12,906 nucleotides of DNA from Candidatus Odyssella thessalonicensis (GTDB lineage Bacteria > Pseudomonadota > Alphaproteobacteria > Bin65), in NCBI GenBank assembly GCA_005240015.1, contig SBBV01000513.1, positions 1-12,906 on the forward strand. The letters are read 5' to 3'. Below are positions 1 through 7,394 of the stretch, piece by piece. Position numbers and translations under genes: made by a program. Each line of letters starts with the position of its first letter. Position 1 is the first letter of the stretch. The notes below the pieces were generated by a model that searched no databases, had not been told where the DNA came from, and saw only the letters and a program-made list of their open reading frames with translations.

Positions 1-104
1 CTCAACGCGCTGGCGGCGCCGCGCTTCTTCTTGCCGGCGGCGTCGGCGCTCTCGCCCGGCGGCTCGGCCGGCGGCAGCGTCTTGCTGGAGGGCTCCTCGG
101 TCAT
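1..104 (-). CDS. corC: N-terminus of probable CorC/TlyC-type CBS-domain protein (partial)
   Basis: Only the first 34 codons are in the window; the gene continues past base 1. The visible peptide starts MTEEPSSKTLPPAEPP and is polar, proline-rich and ends in a basic KKKRG stretch, with no domain of its own. The identification rests on position: in many proteobacteria the gene directly after ybeY encodes a CBS-pair/CorC_HlyC protein linked to divalent cation efflux, and such proteins often begin with a disordered charged tail. The ATG (102-104) overlaps the ybeY TGA (101-103) in an ATGA arrangement, which supports this start and translational coupling. The family assignment is inference, because no CBS or CorC motif is visible. 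Confidence 0.5.
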   Translation of the reverse strand, partial: MTEEPSSKTLPPAEPPGESADAAGKKKRGAASAL

Positions 105-607
105 GGCGCGCGCCCGTTCCGGGCGGCCGCGCGATAGGGATGGGGCACGCCGAGGCGCCTGAGGATGCGGACCTCGTGCCCTTCCATGATGCGGGCCGCA
201 TGCGCGCGCTCGTGATCGAAGCCGAGGAGATGCAGCGTGCCGTGCACGAGCATGTGCGCCGCGTGGCTGGCGATGCGCTTCCCTTCGGCCTTGGCCTCGC
301 GCCGGATCGTGCGATAGGCGAGCACGACGTCACCGAGCAGCACCGGCTTTTCCTTGGCGCCGTTTTCGCGCTCCAACGGGAACGAGAGCACGTTGGTGGG
401 CTTGTCCTTGCCGCGATGGGCGCGGTTCAAGCGGCGGATGAACGGATCGTCGGCGAGTACCACGCCGACCTCGGCGGGGCGGCGCAAGCCCACGCGCGGG
501 TCGTCGAGCACTGCGCCGACCACGCGCGCGGCGAAGCGCTCGGCGCGCGGCAACGCCTCCGCCCAGGCGGCACAACGCAGTGCCACGCTGACACGTCTGG
601 CCGCCAT
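101..607 (-). CDS. ybeY: Endoribonuclease YbeY (16S rRNA 3' maturation factor)
   Basis: Encodes a 168-residue metal-dependent single-strand RNase of the UPF0054/YbeY family, which acts in the cytoplasm on 16S rRNA maturation and ribosome quality control. The diagnostic zinc motif H-x3-H-x5-H is clear as HGTLHLLGFDH (His122, His126, His132). Upstream there is the family's TNVLSFP strand (71-77) and a DPFIRRLNRAHRGKDKPT region that precedes it in most YbeY proteins. Length is normal for the alphaproteobacterial form. The ATG at 605-607 shares one base with the phoH stop (TGATG) and the stop overlaps the next start, so translation is probably coupled along miaB-phoH-ybeY-corC. PhoH/YbeZ is a known functional partner of YbeY, which fits the adjacency. 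Confidence 0.95.
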   Translation of the reverse strand: MAARRVSVALRCAAWAEALPRAERFAARVVGAVLDDPRVGLRRPAEVGVVLADDPFIRRLNRAHRGKDKPTNVLSFPLERENGAKEKPVLLGDVVLAYRTIRREAKAEGKRIASHAAHMLVHGTLHLLGFDHERAHAARIMEGHEVRILRRLGVPHPYRAAARNGRAP

Positions 608-1736
608 CAGGCCCGCCCGCGCTTCTTCTGCGCCGTGGGAAGCAGATTGAGCTCGGCCTGGCGGCCGTCGCGCTCGTCGTAGGCGCGCGCGATACGGGCC
701 ACGAGCTCGTGGCGCACGACGTCGGCATGGCCGAAATGGATGAACGCGACGCCCTGCATGCCTTCCAAGATCTCGACCGCGTCGCGCAGGCCCGAGGTGA
801 CGCCGACCGGCAGGTCGATCTGCGTCAGGTCGCCGGTGACCACCATGCGCGAGTTCTCGCCCATGCGCGTCAGCAGCATCTTCATCTGCATCGGCGTGGT
901 GTTCTGGGCCTCGTCGACGATGATGTAGGCGTTGGCGAGCGTGCGCCCGCGCATGAAGGCGAGCGGCGCCACCTCGATCTCGCCGGTCTCGAGGCGCTTG
1001 GTCACCTGATCGCCCGGCAGCATGTCGTAGAGCGCGTCGTAGAGCGGGCGCAGATAGGGATCGACCTTCTCGCGGATGTCGCCGGGCAGGAAGCCGAGCC
1101 GCTCGCCGGCCTCGACCGCCGGGCGCGAGAGGATGATGCGCTCGACCTGCCCCGCCTGCAGCATGGTGACGGCCATGGCCACCGCGAGATAGCTCTTGCC
1201 AGTGCCGGCCGGCCCCAGCGCCACCACGAGCTCGTACGCCTTGAGCGCGCGGATGTAGTTCGCCTGGTTGGGCGTGCGCGGCACGATCTGGCGCTTGCGC
1301 GTCCCGATCACGAGGTCGCCACTATGGCGATCGCCGCGCCGCTCGGCCGGCGCCGCCTGATCGGGGCTCGCGACGTGCTGCTGCGCGAAGCGGACCTCGG
1401 CGTCGACGTCACCATCGTCGCCAAGGGCAATCGTCTCACGATCGCCGGCACCGACGACAAGCGCGAAGCCGCGCGCGTGGCGCTCTCGCAGCTCTACACG
1501 CGCCTCAAGCGCGGCCGCGAGATCGAGCGCGCCGACGTCGACGCCGAGGTCCGCTTCGCGCTTGTCGTCGGTGCCGGCGATCGTGAGACGATTGCCCTTG
1601 GCGACGATGGTGACGTCGAGCGCCTTCTCGATTCGCGCCAGATGCTCGTCGTGCGCGCCACAGAGCAGGCGCACGAGCGCATTGTCTTCGAACTCGAGCG
1701 ATAGGGCGGTGGCGCCGGCAGCGGTGGGCAGCGCAC

Positions 1737-1740
<4 letters not shown>
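607..1740 (-). CDS. phoH: PhoH/YbeZ family ATPase with scrambled N-terminal segment
   Basis: A 377-residue PhoH-like P-loop ATPase, cytoplasmic, probably acting with YbeY on RNA. The ATPase domain is intact: Walker A GPAGTGKS (176-183), Walker B IIVDEAQ (273-279), the [13 protein letters not shown] motif and [10 protein letters not shown]. The GTG start (1738-1740) overlaps the miaB TGA as GTGA, and the stop abuts ybeY. The oddity is the N-terminal region. Residues 1-63 look native (to DDKREA) and native sequence resumes at [10 protein letters not shown] (111 onward). Residues 64-110 do not match the family, because the DNA encoding them is an antisense copy of this gene. The native linker (ARVALSQLY...GREIERA, about 21 residues) lies on the opposite strand at 1471-1533. 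Net change is +78 bp, in frame, so the ancestor was probably about 351 residues. The ORF is open, but the N-terminal domain is probably misfolded if the sequence is real. Confidence 0.92.
1383..1410 (-). repeat. Left arm of overlapping 28-bp inverted repeat in phoH
   Basis: Bases 1383-1410 are the exact reverse complement of 1534-1561, with mismatches immediately outside. This arm is the correctly oriented copy and encodes the DVDAEVRFA region where the native PhoH sequence resumes. It overlaps the left 67-bp arm by the 8 bases TCGACGTC (1403-1410), which marks the first strand-switch point. Confidence 0.96.
1403..1469 (+). repeat. Left arm of perfect 67-bp inverted repeat in phoH
   Basis: Bases 1403-1469 are the exact reverse complement of 1553-1619, checked base by base, with mismatches immediately outside (1402 and 1470). 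The spacer is 83 bp. Identity extends through all wobble positions, so this is DNA-level copying and very young. It encodes the PhoH segment around [14 protein letters not shown] in plus orientation. Confidence 0.97.
1405..1560 (+). other. Inverted duplicate of phoH N-terminal coding sequence
   Basis: Read on the plus strand, these 52 codons give the uninterrupted native PhoH segment from [15 protein letters not shown] through [12 protein letters not shown] to DVDAEVRFA. The flanking gene is on the minus strand, so this block is inverted relative to its own gene. Both of its ends (DVTIVAKGN...KREA and DVDAEVRFA) are also present in the correct orientation on either side, so it is a duplication plus inversion that replaced about 64 bp of native middle sequence. 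It lies within a longer open plus-strand frame but has no start signal or gene context of its own, so I do not call it a gene. Confidence 0.93.
1534..1561 (+). repeat. Right arm of overlapping 28-bp inverted repeat in phoH
   Basis: Exact reverse complement of 1383-1410, and the inverted copy of the DVDAEVRFA codons. It overlaps the right 67-bp arm by the 9 bases GCTTCGCGC (1553-1561), which marks the second strand-switch point. Confidence 0.96.
1553..1619 (-). repeat. Right arm of perfect 67-bp inverted repeat in phoH
   Basis: Exact reverse complement of 1403-1469. This arm is the copy in the correct orientation for phoH and encodes residues from about Asp42 to Ala63 on the minus strand. Its inner end, GCTTCGCGC at 1553-1561, is one of the two microhomologies at which the sequence switches strand. 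Confidence 0.97.
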
Positions 1741-3107
<1,367 letters not shown>

Positions 3108-3182
3108 TGCCTTACATGCGCCTCGCGGCGCCGCCCAAAGGAATGCTCGGGCGATTTTCGCGCGCCGCCGAGCCGCCCACCA

Positions 3183-3211
3183 AGCATGGATATAGGGATG
3201 CTTTGCGTCAA
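3183..3211 (-). promoter_or_regulatory. Candidate promoter for the miaB-phoH-ybeY-corC chain
   Basis: On the minus strand TTGACG (3206-3211) is followed after 17 bases by CATGCT (3183-3188) in the 113-base gap between the acyltransferase stop and the miaB TTG. The -35 element is five of six to consensus and the -10 is poor. The gap is one of the longer ones in the left half, so an internal promoter is plausible. This is pattern matching only. Confidence 0.3.
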
Positions 3212-3220
3212 CTTCGCGAT

Positions 3221-4078
3221 CTAGGCCGGATGCGGCGCCGACGCGGCCTCGGCGGCCACCTGCGGCTTGGCGCCGTCGGGGCCCAGCACCGGCTGGGGCC
3301 GGCCCGACAACGCGCTCGACACGCCGGCGGCGACCACCGCCTGGCAATGCGCGGCGAGCGCCTTCCGGTCGGCGAAGTCGCGGATCGTGACCGGCTTGTG
3401 GAACTCGAGCACCACGGTCGAGCGGCCGAGGCCGACGATGCCCCAGAGATGCGAGAACATGTCCATGTCGCCGTACCAGGCGAAGAACGGGCGGAAGTGG
3501 CGGCCCATCGGAATGCCGTCGAGCCGCGTGTAGGCGATCGAGACGGGCTGCACCGTCACCGGCTTGCCGTCCGCGTCGATCTCGGCCGTAGCGAACAGCG
3601 AGGAGCGGAACGGCAGCACGCGGTTGCCGTCGCTCGTCGTCCCCTCGGCGAAGAAGATGAGCCGCTCGCCCTTCTGGAAGCGGCGCTTCATCTCCTCGGC
3701 CTGCTGGCGCGCGAAGCGGGCGCGGCGGTCGACGAACACGGTGCGCGAGAGCTTGGCGCAGATGCCGAACAGCGGCCATTTCGCCACTTCGGCCTTGGCG
3801 ACGAAGCAGCCGCGGATGTGCGCGCCGATGATCGAGACGTCGGCGTAGGAGGCGTGATTGCTGACGAACAGCACCGCGCCGTCCTTCACCTGCTGGCCCT
3901 TCACCGTCACCTTCGCGTCGAGCAGCCAGATCACGACGCGATGGACGAACAGCGGCAGGCGCTCGGCGAGCCGCGAATGCAGCAGCAGCGCCACCGCCTG
4001 GATCGGGATCATGAGGAAGATCCAGCCGACGTAGAGCGAGAGGCGCACGAACGAGCGCACCGGCGCGTTGTAGATCAT
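3221..4078 (-). CDS. 1-acyl-glycerol-3-phosphate / lyso-ornithine-lipid acyltransferase (PlsC family, OlsA-like)
   Basis: A 285-residue membrane-associated acyltransferase. It has a hydrophobic N-terminal segment (about residues 13-33), the catalytic HX4D motif as NHASYAD (His75, Asp80), and the substrate-binding motif FAEGTTSDG (143-151). PlsC enzymes transfer an acyl chain to a lysophospholipid. The OlsA branch does so on lyso-ornithine lipid, the second step of ornithine-lipid synthesis. The start is four bases after the stop of an OlsB-like gene, with GAGG between them, so the pair is probably co-translated. That pairing favours an OlsA role, but sequence alone cannot exclude ordinary phosphatidic-acid synthesis. 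The C-terminal 30 residues are rich in Ala/Pro and look disordered. Confidence 0.88.
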   Translation of the reverse strand: MIYNAPVRSFVRLSLYVGWIFLMIPIQAVALLLHSRLAERLPLFVHRVVIWLLDAKVTVKGQQVKDGAVLFVSNHASYADVSIIGAHIRGCFVAKAEVAKWPLFGICAKLSRTVFVDRRARFARQQAEEMKRRFQKGERLIFFAEGTTSDGNRVLPFRSSLFATAEIDADGKPVTVQPVSIAYTRLDGIPMGRHFRPFFAWYGDMDMFSHLWGIVGLGRSTVVLEFHKPVTIRDFADRKALAAHCQAVVAAGVSSALSGRPQPVLGPDGAKPQVAAEAASAPHPA

Positions 4079-4082
4079 CGCC

Positions 4083-5012
4083 TCAGGCCTCCGCCTGAAT
4101 GCCGCGCGTGTAGTGGCGGTAGTATCTTTCGCTCACCTTGCGCATATCCACGTAGACGAGGACGTCGACGGTGTTGAAATCATAGTCGATGACGGCGCCG
4201 TCGCCGACCACGCCGCCCAGGCGCAGATAGCCCTTGATCATCGGCGGCAGGTCGCGCATCGCCGCCTTGGCGTCGATCGCCTCCTTGGCCATGAGATTCA
4301 TCCCGACATGGCGCGCCGGCAATGCGACCGGCCGAAGCAGCGGCGGCGCCAAGTGATGGTGGTAGAGATAGGAGAGCGGCACTGCCATGGCGGCGGGATC
4401 GGTGCCGTGGAGACTGGCGCAGCCGAACAGGATGTCGATGCGGTGCGCGAGCACATAGGCGGTGACGCCCTTCCACAGGAGCTGCATCGCCGCGCGCGTC
4501 CGGTGCGCGGCATCGACGCAGGAGCGCCCCATCTCGAGGATTTCGCCGTGGTGATCGATGATCGGGCGGATGTCGTATTCCGACGAGGAGTAGAAGCGCC
4601 CGACGCGCGCGGCGCCGCGCCGGCGCAGCATCCGATAGGTGCCGACGACGGCCTCGGGCCCGGTGCCGAGCGCGGTGTCGATGACGAGCAGGTGATCGCA
4701 GTAAGGATCGAACTCGTCGACGTCGCGCTGCTTGGCGACGATGCCCGGCGTGGCGCGCGCCTGCATCTCGTCGAAGAACACACGGTAGCGCAGCGCCAGC
4801 GCCGCATCCACCTCGTCCCAGGTTTCGGCGAGCCGCACCTGGAGCGGGCCGGCGCGCTCGTCGACGAGGCGGTTCTCCGGCGCCGGCGTCGGTGCCAGAT
4901 GCCCGCGCCGGCGGCGGCGCGGGCGCAGCTTGCCCTGTTTGAGCTTCCGCTTGCGGATCTGGCGGATCGGCGCCACGGAGAGGCGCTGCGCCTGCCGCAG
5001 CAGGCGCATCAT
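4083..5012 (-). CDS. olsB: OlsB-like GNAT-fold N-acyltransferase (ornithine lipid synthesis)
   Basis: About 309 residues, of the family once annotated as putative hemolysin (COG3176) that includes OlsB, the acyl-ACP-dependent ornithine N-acyltransferase making lyso-ornithine lipid. Visible family features are LRYRVFFDEM (74-83), VGTYRMLRR (123-131), EILEMGRSCVD (157-167) and LFGCASLHGTDP. The N-terminus is very basic (RKRKLKQGKLRPRRRRR), which could aid contact with acidic ACP or the membrane. The open frame runs upstream into fur; I chose the ATG at 5010-5012, 28 bases after the fur stop, because the protein then has normal OlsB length and begins before the basic tail. A second ATG follows directly. 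The olsA-like gene is four bases downstream. Substrate is inferred from family and pairing. Confidence 0.82.
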   Translation of the reverse strand: MMRLLRQAQRLSVAPIRQIRKRKLKQGKLRPRRRRRGHLAPTPAPENRLVDERAGPLQVRLAETWDEVDAALALRYRVFFDEMQARATPGIVAKQRDVDEFDPYCDHLLVIDTALGTGPEAVVGTYRMLRRRGAARVGRFYSSSEYDIRPIIDHHGEILEMGRSCVDAAHRTRAAMQLLWKGVTAYVLAHRIDILFGCASLHGTDPAAMAVPLSYLYHHHLAPPLLRPVALPARHVGMNLMAKEAIDAKAAMRDLPPMIKGYLRLGGVVGDGAVIDYDFNTVDVLVYVDMRKVSERYYRHYTRGIQAEA

Positions 5013-5040
5013 GCCGGCGCGCCAGCCGCGCCGGCGGCGC

Positions 5041-5517
5041 CTACGCCTTCGAACGGGTCCGCCGGCCATAGAGCTCGAGTCTGTGTCCCACCAGCTCGAA
5101 GCCGAGCTCGGATGCGACGCGCTGCTGGATGCGCTCGATCTCTTCGTTCTTGAACTCCACGACCTCGCCGGTCTGGACGTCGATGAGATGGTCGTGGTGC
5201 TCCGACGGCGCTTCTTCGTAGCGCGCGCGCCCGTCGCCGAAATCGTGGCGTTCGAGGATGCTCGCCTCCTCGAACAGGCGCACGGTGCGGTAGACCGTGG
5301 CGATGCTGATGTGCGGGTCGATCGCCGAGGCGCGGCGATAGACCTGGTCGACATCCGGATGGTCGACCGCCTCCGACAGGACGCGCGCGATCACGCGGCG
5401 CTGGTCGGTCATGCGCAGGCCCTTTTCGATGCACAGTTTCTCGAGCCGGTCGAGCGTGGGTGCTGCGGGCTTGCGCGGGGGCCGGGCTTCTTCCTTGACG
5501 ATGCGGCGCGTCGGCAT
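5041..5517 (-). CDS. fur: Fur/Mur family metal-responsive repressor
   Basis: A 158-residue ferric-uptake-regulator family protein. It has a winged-helix DNA-binding domain (about residues 22-100, with RMTDQRRVIARVL and ISIATVYRTVRLFEE) and a dimerisation and metal-binding domain containing HHDHLIDVQTGEVVEF (107-122). The CxxC structural zinc pair seen after HHDHLI in E. coli Fur is absent (DVQT instead); this is common in alphaproteobacterial Fur/Mur, where manganese is often the sensed metal. Only one cysteine remains (Cys29). There is a basic extension of about 20 residues at the N-terminus. The ATG at 5515-5517 has AGGAG 15 bases upstream, longer than usual, and that site sits at the edge of a hairpin. 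Whether it senses Fe or Mn cannot be told from sequence. Confidence 0.94.
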   Translation of the reverse strand: MPTRRIVKEEARPPRKPAAPTLDRLEKLCIEKGLRMTDQRRVIARVLSEAVDHPDVDQVYRRASAIDPHISIATVYRTVRLFEEASILERHDFGDGRARYEEAPSEHHDHLIDVQTGEVVEFKNEEIERIQQRVASELGFELVGHRLELYGRRTRSKA

Positions 5518-5532
5518 GGGCGCAAGAATAAT

Positions 5533-5558
5533 CTCCTGCGGGCCGCGGGGCCAGCAGG
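5533..5558 (-). promoter_or_regulatory. Hairpin overlapping the probable fur ribosome-binding site
   Basis: In the 63-base mucR-fur gap, CCTGC (5535-5539) pairs with GCAGG (5554-5558) and GGCC (5541-5544) with GGCC (5549-5552), leaving a four-base loop. On the minus strand the 3' side of the stem runs into AGGAG (5533-5537), the only Shine-Dalgarno-like sequence before fur, followed by AT-rich ATTATTCTT. It may be a weak terminator of mucR or may mask the fur ribosome site. Base pairing is seen; function is inferred. Confidence 0.35.
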
Positions 5559-5580
5559 ATCGGCCGTGGATGTCCGAGCG

Positions 5581-6000
5581 CTACCGCTTCCGGCGGCGGC
5601 CGCCCTTGGCGCCGAGTCCGATCTTGCGCGCGAGCTCGCTGCGCTTGGCGGCGTAGTTGGGCGCCACCATCGGATACTCGGGCGGCAGGTCCCATTTCTC
5701 GCGATACTGCTCCGGCGTCATGCTGTAGGCGGTCATGAGGTGCCGCTTCAGCATCTTGAGCTTCTTGCCGTCTTCGAGACAGACGATGTAGTCGGGCGTC
5801 ACCGACTTCTTGATCGGCACCGCGGGCCGCGGCTTCTCGGGCTCGGCGTGGCCGGGGTGCGATTGCGCGCGCAGCGCGGCATGGGTCTGCTCGATGAGCC
5901 GCGGCAGGTCGCCCACCGCGACCGTGTTGTGCGAGACGAAGGAGGCGACGATCTGGACGGTCTGGGCCAGGAGATCGGGCTTGGTTTCGCTGTCCGCCAT
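5581..6000 (-). CDS. mucR: MucR/Ros family transcriptional regulator
   Basis: A 139-residue regulator of the alphaproteobacterial Ros/MucR family, which binds AT-rich DNA, often silences many genes, and typically represses itself. The conserved C-terminal half is clear: VCLEDGKKLKMLKRHL (73-88), SMTPEQYREKWDLP, YPMVAPNYAAKRSELA, then a basic tail (GGRRRKR). The N-terminal half (1-60) is the family's oligomerisation region. Aligned to Ros (Cys24, Cys27, His37, His42), the zinc ligands here are Cys74, Asp77, His87 and Tyr92, so two of four are changed and zinc binding is doubtful; family members lacking zinc are known in rhizobia. The ATG at 5998-6000 has purine-rich GGGAAAGAAG ahead of it. An AT-rich region upstream probably carries its promoter and operator. 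Confidence 0.94.
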   Translation of the reverse strand: MADSETKPDLLAQTVQIVASFVSHNTVAVGDLPRLIEQTHAALRAQSHPGHAEPEKPRPAVPIKKSVTPDYIVCLEDGKKLKMLKRHLMTAYSMTPEQYREKWDLPPEYPMVAPNYAAKRSELARKIGLGAKGGRRRKR

Positions 6001-6181
6001 GGCTTCTTTCCCGGATTCCTTTTCCTGATTGACGGATGCCGACCCCTAATATTCGTAATAATTCGCAGCGTTACGGCATCGGGCAAGGTACATAATTGCC
6101 TTCATTGGCGAACGCAAGCATAGAAATGAGATCGAGGATTTATTTACCAAGTGATGTTTTGGACTGGCTTTTAGCTTTGCG
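6001..6181 (-). promoter_or_regulatory. AT-rich control region upstream of mucR
   Basis: The largest intergenic stretch in the window (181 bases), between the rimI stop and the mucR start. Its AT content is far above that of the flanking genes, with runs such as CTAATATTCGTAATAATTC (6046-6064) and GGATTTATTTACC. MucR/Ros proteins bind AT-rich sites containing several T-A steps, so autoregulation here is expected from the family. No ORF of interest and no clear rimI terminator were seen in it. Confidence 0.55.
6089..6117 (-). promoter_or_regulatory. Candidate sigma-70-type promoter for mucR
   Basis: On the minus strand TTGCGT (6112-6117) and TATGTA (6089-6094) are separated by exactly 17 bases, inside the AT-rich region. 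This would place transcription start near 6082 and give an untranslated leader of about 80 bases before the mucR ATG. Recognised by eye only. Confidence 0.4.
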
Positions 6182-6655
6182 TTACAGCGATTTCGTCAAG
6201 ACCAGCGCGTCGCGCCGCTGCCCGCCGGGGTGGGCGCGGTAGTAGCCCGGGCGCCGTCCCGTTTCGGCGAAACCGAGCGCGGCATAGAACACGCGCGCGT
6301 CTTCGTTTTCGGCGGCGACCTCGAGCATGAGGCGCTGGGCGCCCGACCCGCGCACGTGGGCTTCGCAGCGCGCAAGCAGCGCCCGCCCGATGCCGGCGCG
6401 CCGATGCTCTGGGAGCACGCCGATCGCGACGAGATCCACCGCCTCGCCGGCAGGGAGGCAGGTGGCGAAGCCGACGGGATCCGGCGCCAGCGCCAGTGCG
6501 GCGAACGCGCCCGGCAGCGCCAGGACCCGCGCCACCCACGCCTCGCTCCACCCCTCGCCGCCTTCCGGCACGTCGGCGCCCACCGTCGCGGCATGCAGCG
6601 CCGCCAGAACCGCCGCGTGGACCGGGCCGGCGTCGATGATCGTCGGCGCGCTCAC
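6182..6655 (-). CDS. rimI: RimI-type N-alpha-acetyltransferase
   Basis: A 157-residue GNAT acetyltransferase that uses acetyl-CoA, best known for acetylating the N-terminus of ribosomal protein S18. The acetyl-CoA pyrophosphate loop is RRAGIG (85-90), preceded by the beta-4 strand VDLVAIGVLPEH. The catalytic region follows: LEVAAEN (111-117), ARVFYAALGF (120-129) and the RimI hallmark RRPGYY (134-139). The start is GTG at 6653-6655 and overlaps the tsaB TGA as GTGA, so it is translationally coupled to tsaB, its usual neighbour. The first 30 residues are Ala/Gly-rich and vary within the family. Other GNAT functions cannot be ruled out, but the tsaB pairing makes RimI the best call. Confidence 0.92.
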   Translation of the reverse strand: MSAPTIIDAGPVHAAVLAALHAATVGADVPEGGEGWSEAWVARVLALPGAFAALALAPDPVGFATCLPAGEAVDLVAIGVLPEHRRAGIGRALLARCEAHVRGSGAQRLMLEVAAENEDARVFYAALGFAETGRRPGYYRAHPGGQRRDALVLTKSL

Positions 6656-7359
6656 GGCACCTTGCCGCGCCGCTTGCCCTGCAGCGCGAGCGGCGTTGCC
6701 TCGGGTGCCCTCATATAGAGCGGCGCGGGCGGCGGCAGCGGCGCGCCTGCGCGGCGCGCCGCCGCGAGCAGCTCCGCGCCCAGCGCGGCAACGGCGGTCG
6801 CATCGGGGGGCGCCGCCTCCGCGGCCCAGGCGATGTCGCGCGCGGAACCGGCGAGCACCGACTTCACGAGCGCGGCGCCATCACCGGCGACGTAGAGGGG
6901 GCCGGTCGGCAGCCGAACGGCGATTTCCGCGGCACCGGCCACTAAGCCCGGGGCGAGCGGCAGACGGTTTTCATCGAAGCACTGGAGATAGACATCGCCC
7001 CGTTTCGTATCGATCGCGACGGCGATCGAGCGCCGGACTCGCGCCGCTGCAGGGATGCCGGCGGCGATCGCGGCGAAGGCGGAAACGCCGATCGCGGGAA
7101 TGCGCGCGGCCAGCGCAATGCCGCGCGCCGCGGCCAAGCCGATGCGCAGGCCCGTGAAGGCGCCCGGACCGGCCGTGACCGCGACCGCATCGAGCGCGTG
7201 GTAGCCCGTGCCTTGCATCACGCGCTCGATCATCGGCATCAGTGCCTCGGCGTGGCCGCGCTCCATGCGGGCGCGCTCGGACGCCGCGATGGCGCCGTCG
7301 CGCCAGAGCGCAGCCGAACAGGCCGCGGCCGAGGTGTCGATGCCGAGCACGCTCACCAT
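6652..7359 (-). CDS. tsaB: tRNA t6A37 threonylcarbamoyltransferase complex subunit TsaB
   Basis: A 235-residue ASKHA-fold protein that partners TsaD and TsaE in transferring threonylcarbamoyl to A37 of ANN-decoding tRNAs, in the cytoplasm. It shows the N-terminal strand VLGIDTSAAACSAAL (4-18), the dimerisation motif RGHAEALMPMIE, and the strongly conserved GPGAFTGLRIGLAAARG segment, followed by IDTKRGDVY. Length matches the family. The ATG is at 7357-7359; only 35 bases separate it from the divergent dipeptidase start, so its promoter must overlap that gene. The stop overlaps the rimI GTG. Confidence 0.94.
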   Translation of the reverse strand: MVSVLGIDTSAAACSAALWRDGAIAASERARMERGHAEALMPMIERVMQGTGYHALDAVAVTAGPGAFTGLRIGLAAARGIALAARIPAIGVSAFAAIAAGIPAAARVRRSIAVAIDTKRGDVYLQCFDENRLPLAPGLVAGAAEIAVRLPTGPLYVAGDGAALVKSVLAGSARDIAWAAEAAPPDATAVAALGAELLAAARRAGAPLPPPAPLYMRAPEATPLALQGKRRGKVP

Positions 7360-7384
7360 GGGCGCTGCAACGCCTGCGTGCTAT

Positions 7385-7390
7385 GGGGAG
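7385..7390 (+). promoter_or_regulatory. Ribosome-binding site deciding the dipeptidase start
   Basis: GGGGAG lies four bases before the ATG at 7395. The alternative in-frame ATG at 7383 overlaps this element and has no comparable site of its own, so 7395 is preferred. Confidence 0.6.
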
Positions 7391-7394
7391 CGCC

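Noticed and set aside
1383..1619. Invertase-driven phase-variation cassette or mobile-element scar
   Set aside because: No recombinase gene, target-site duplication or transposase is present. The arms are phoH coding sequence, so copying from the gene itself explains everything.
709..1704. Long plus-strand open frame (331 codons) opposite phoH
   Set aside because: It is mostly the antisense shadow of phoH in GC-rich DNA. The PhoH-like stretch within it is explained by the inverted duplication at 1405-1560. There is no ribosome site or family match for the rest.
6147..6162. CCAA-N8-TTGG dyad in the mucR upstream region as an operator
   Set aside because: Only four bases per arm match and the inner bases do not pair; this is too weak to separate from chance.
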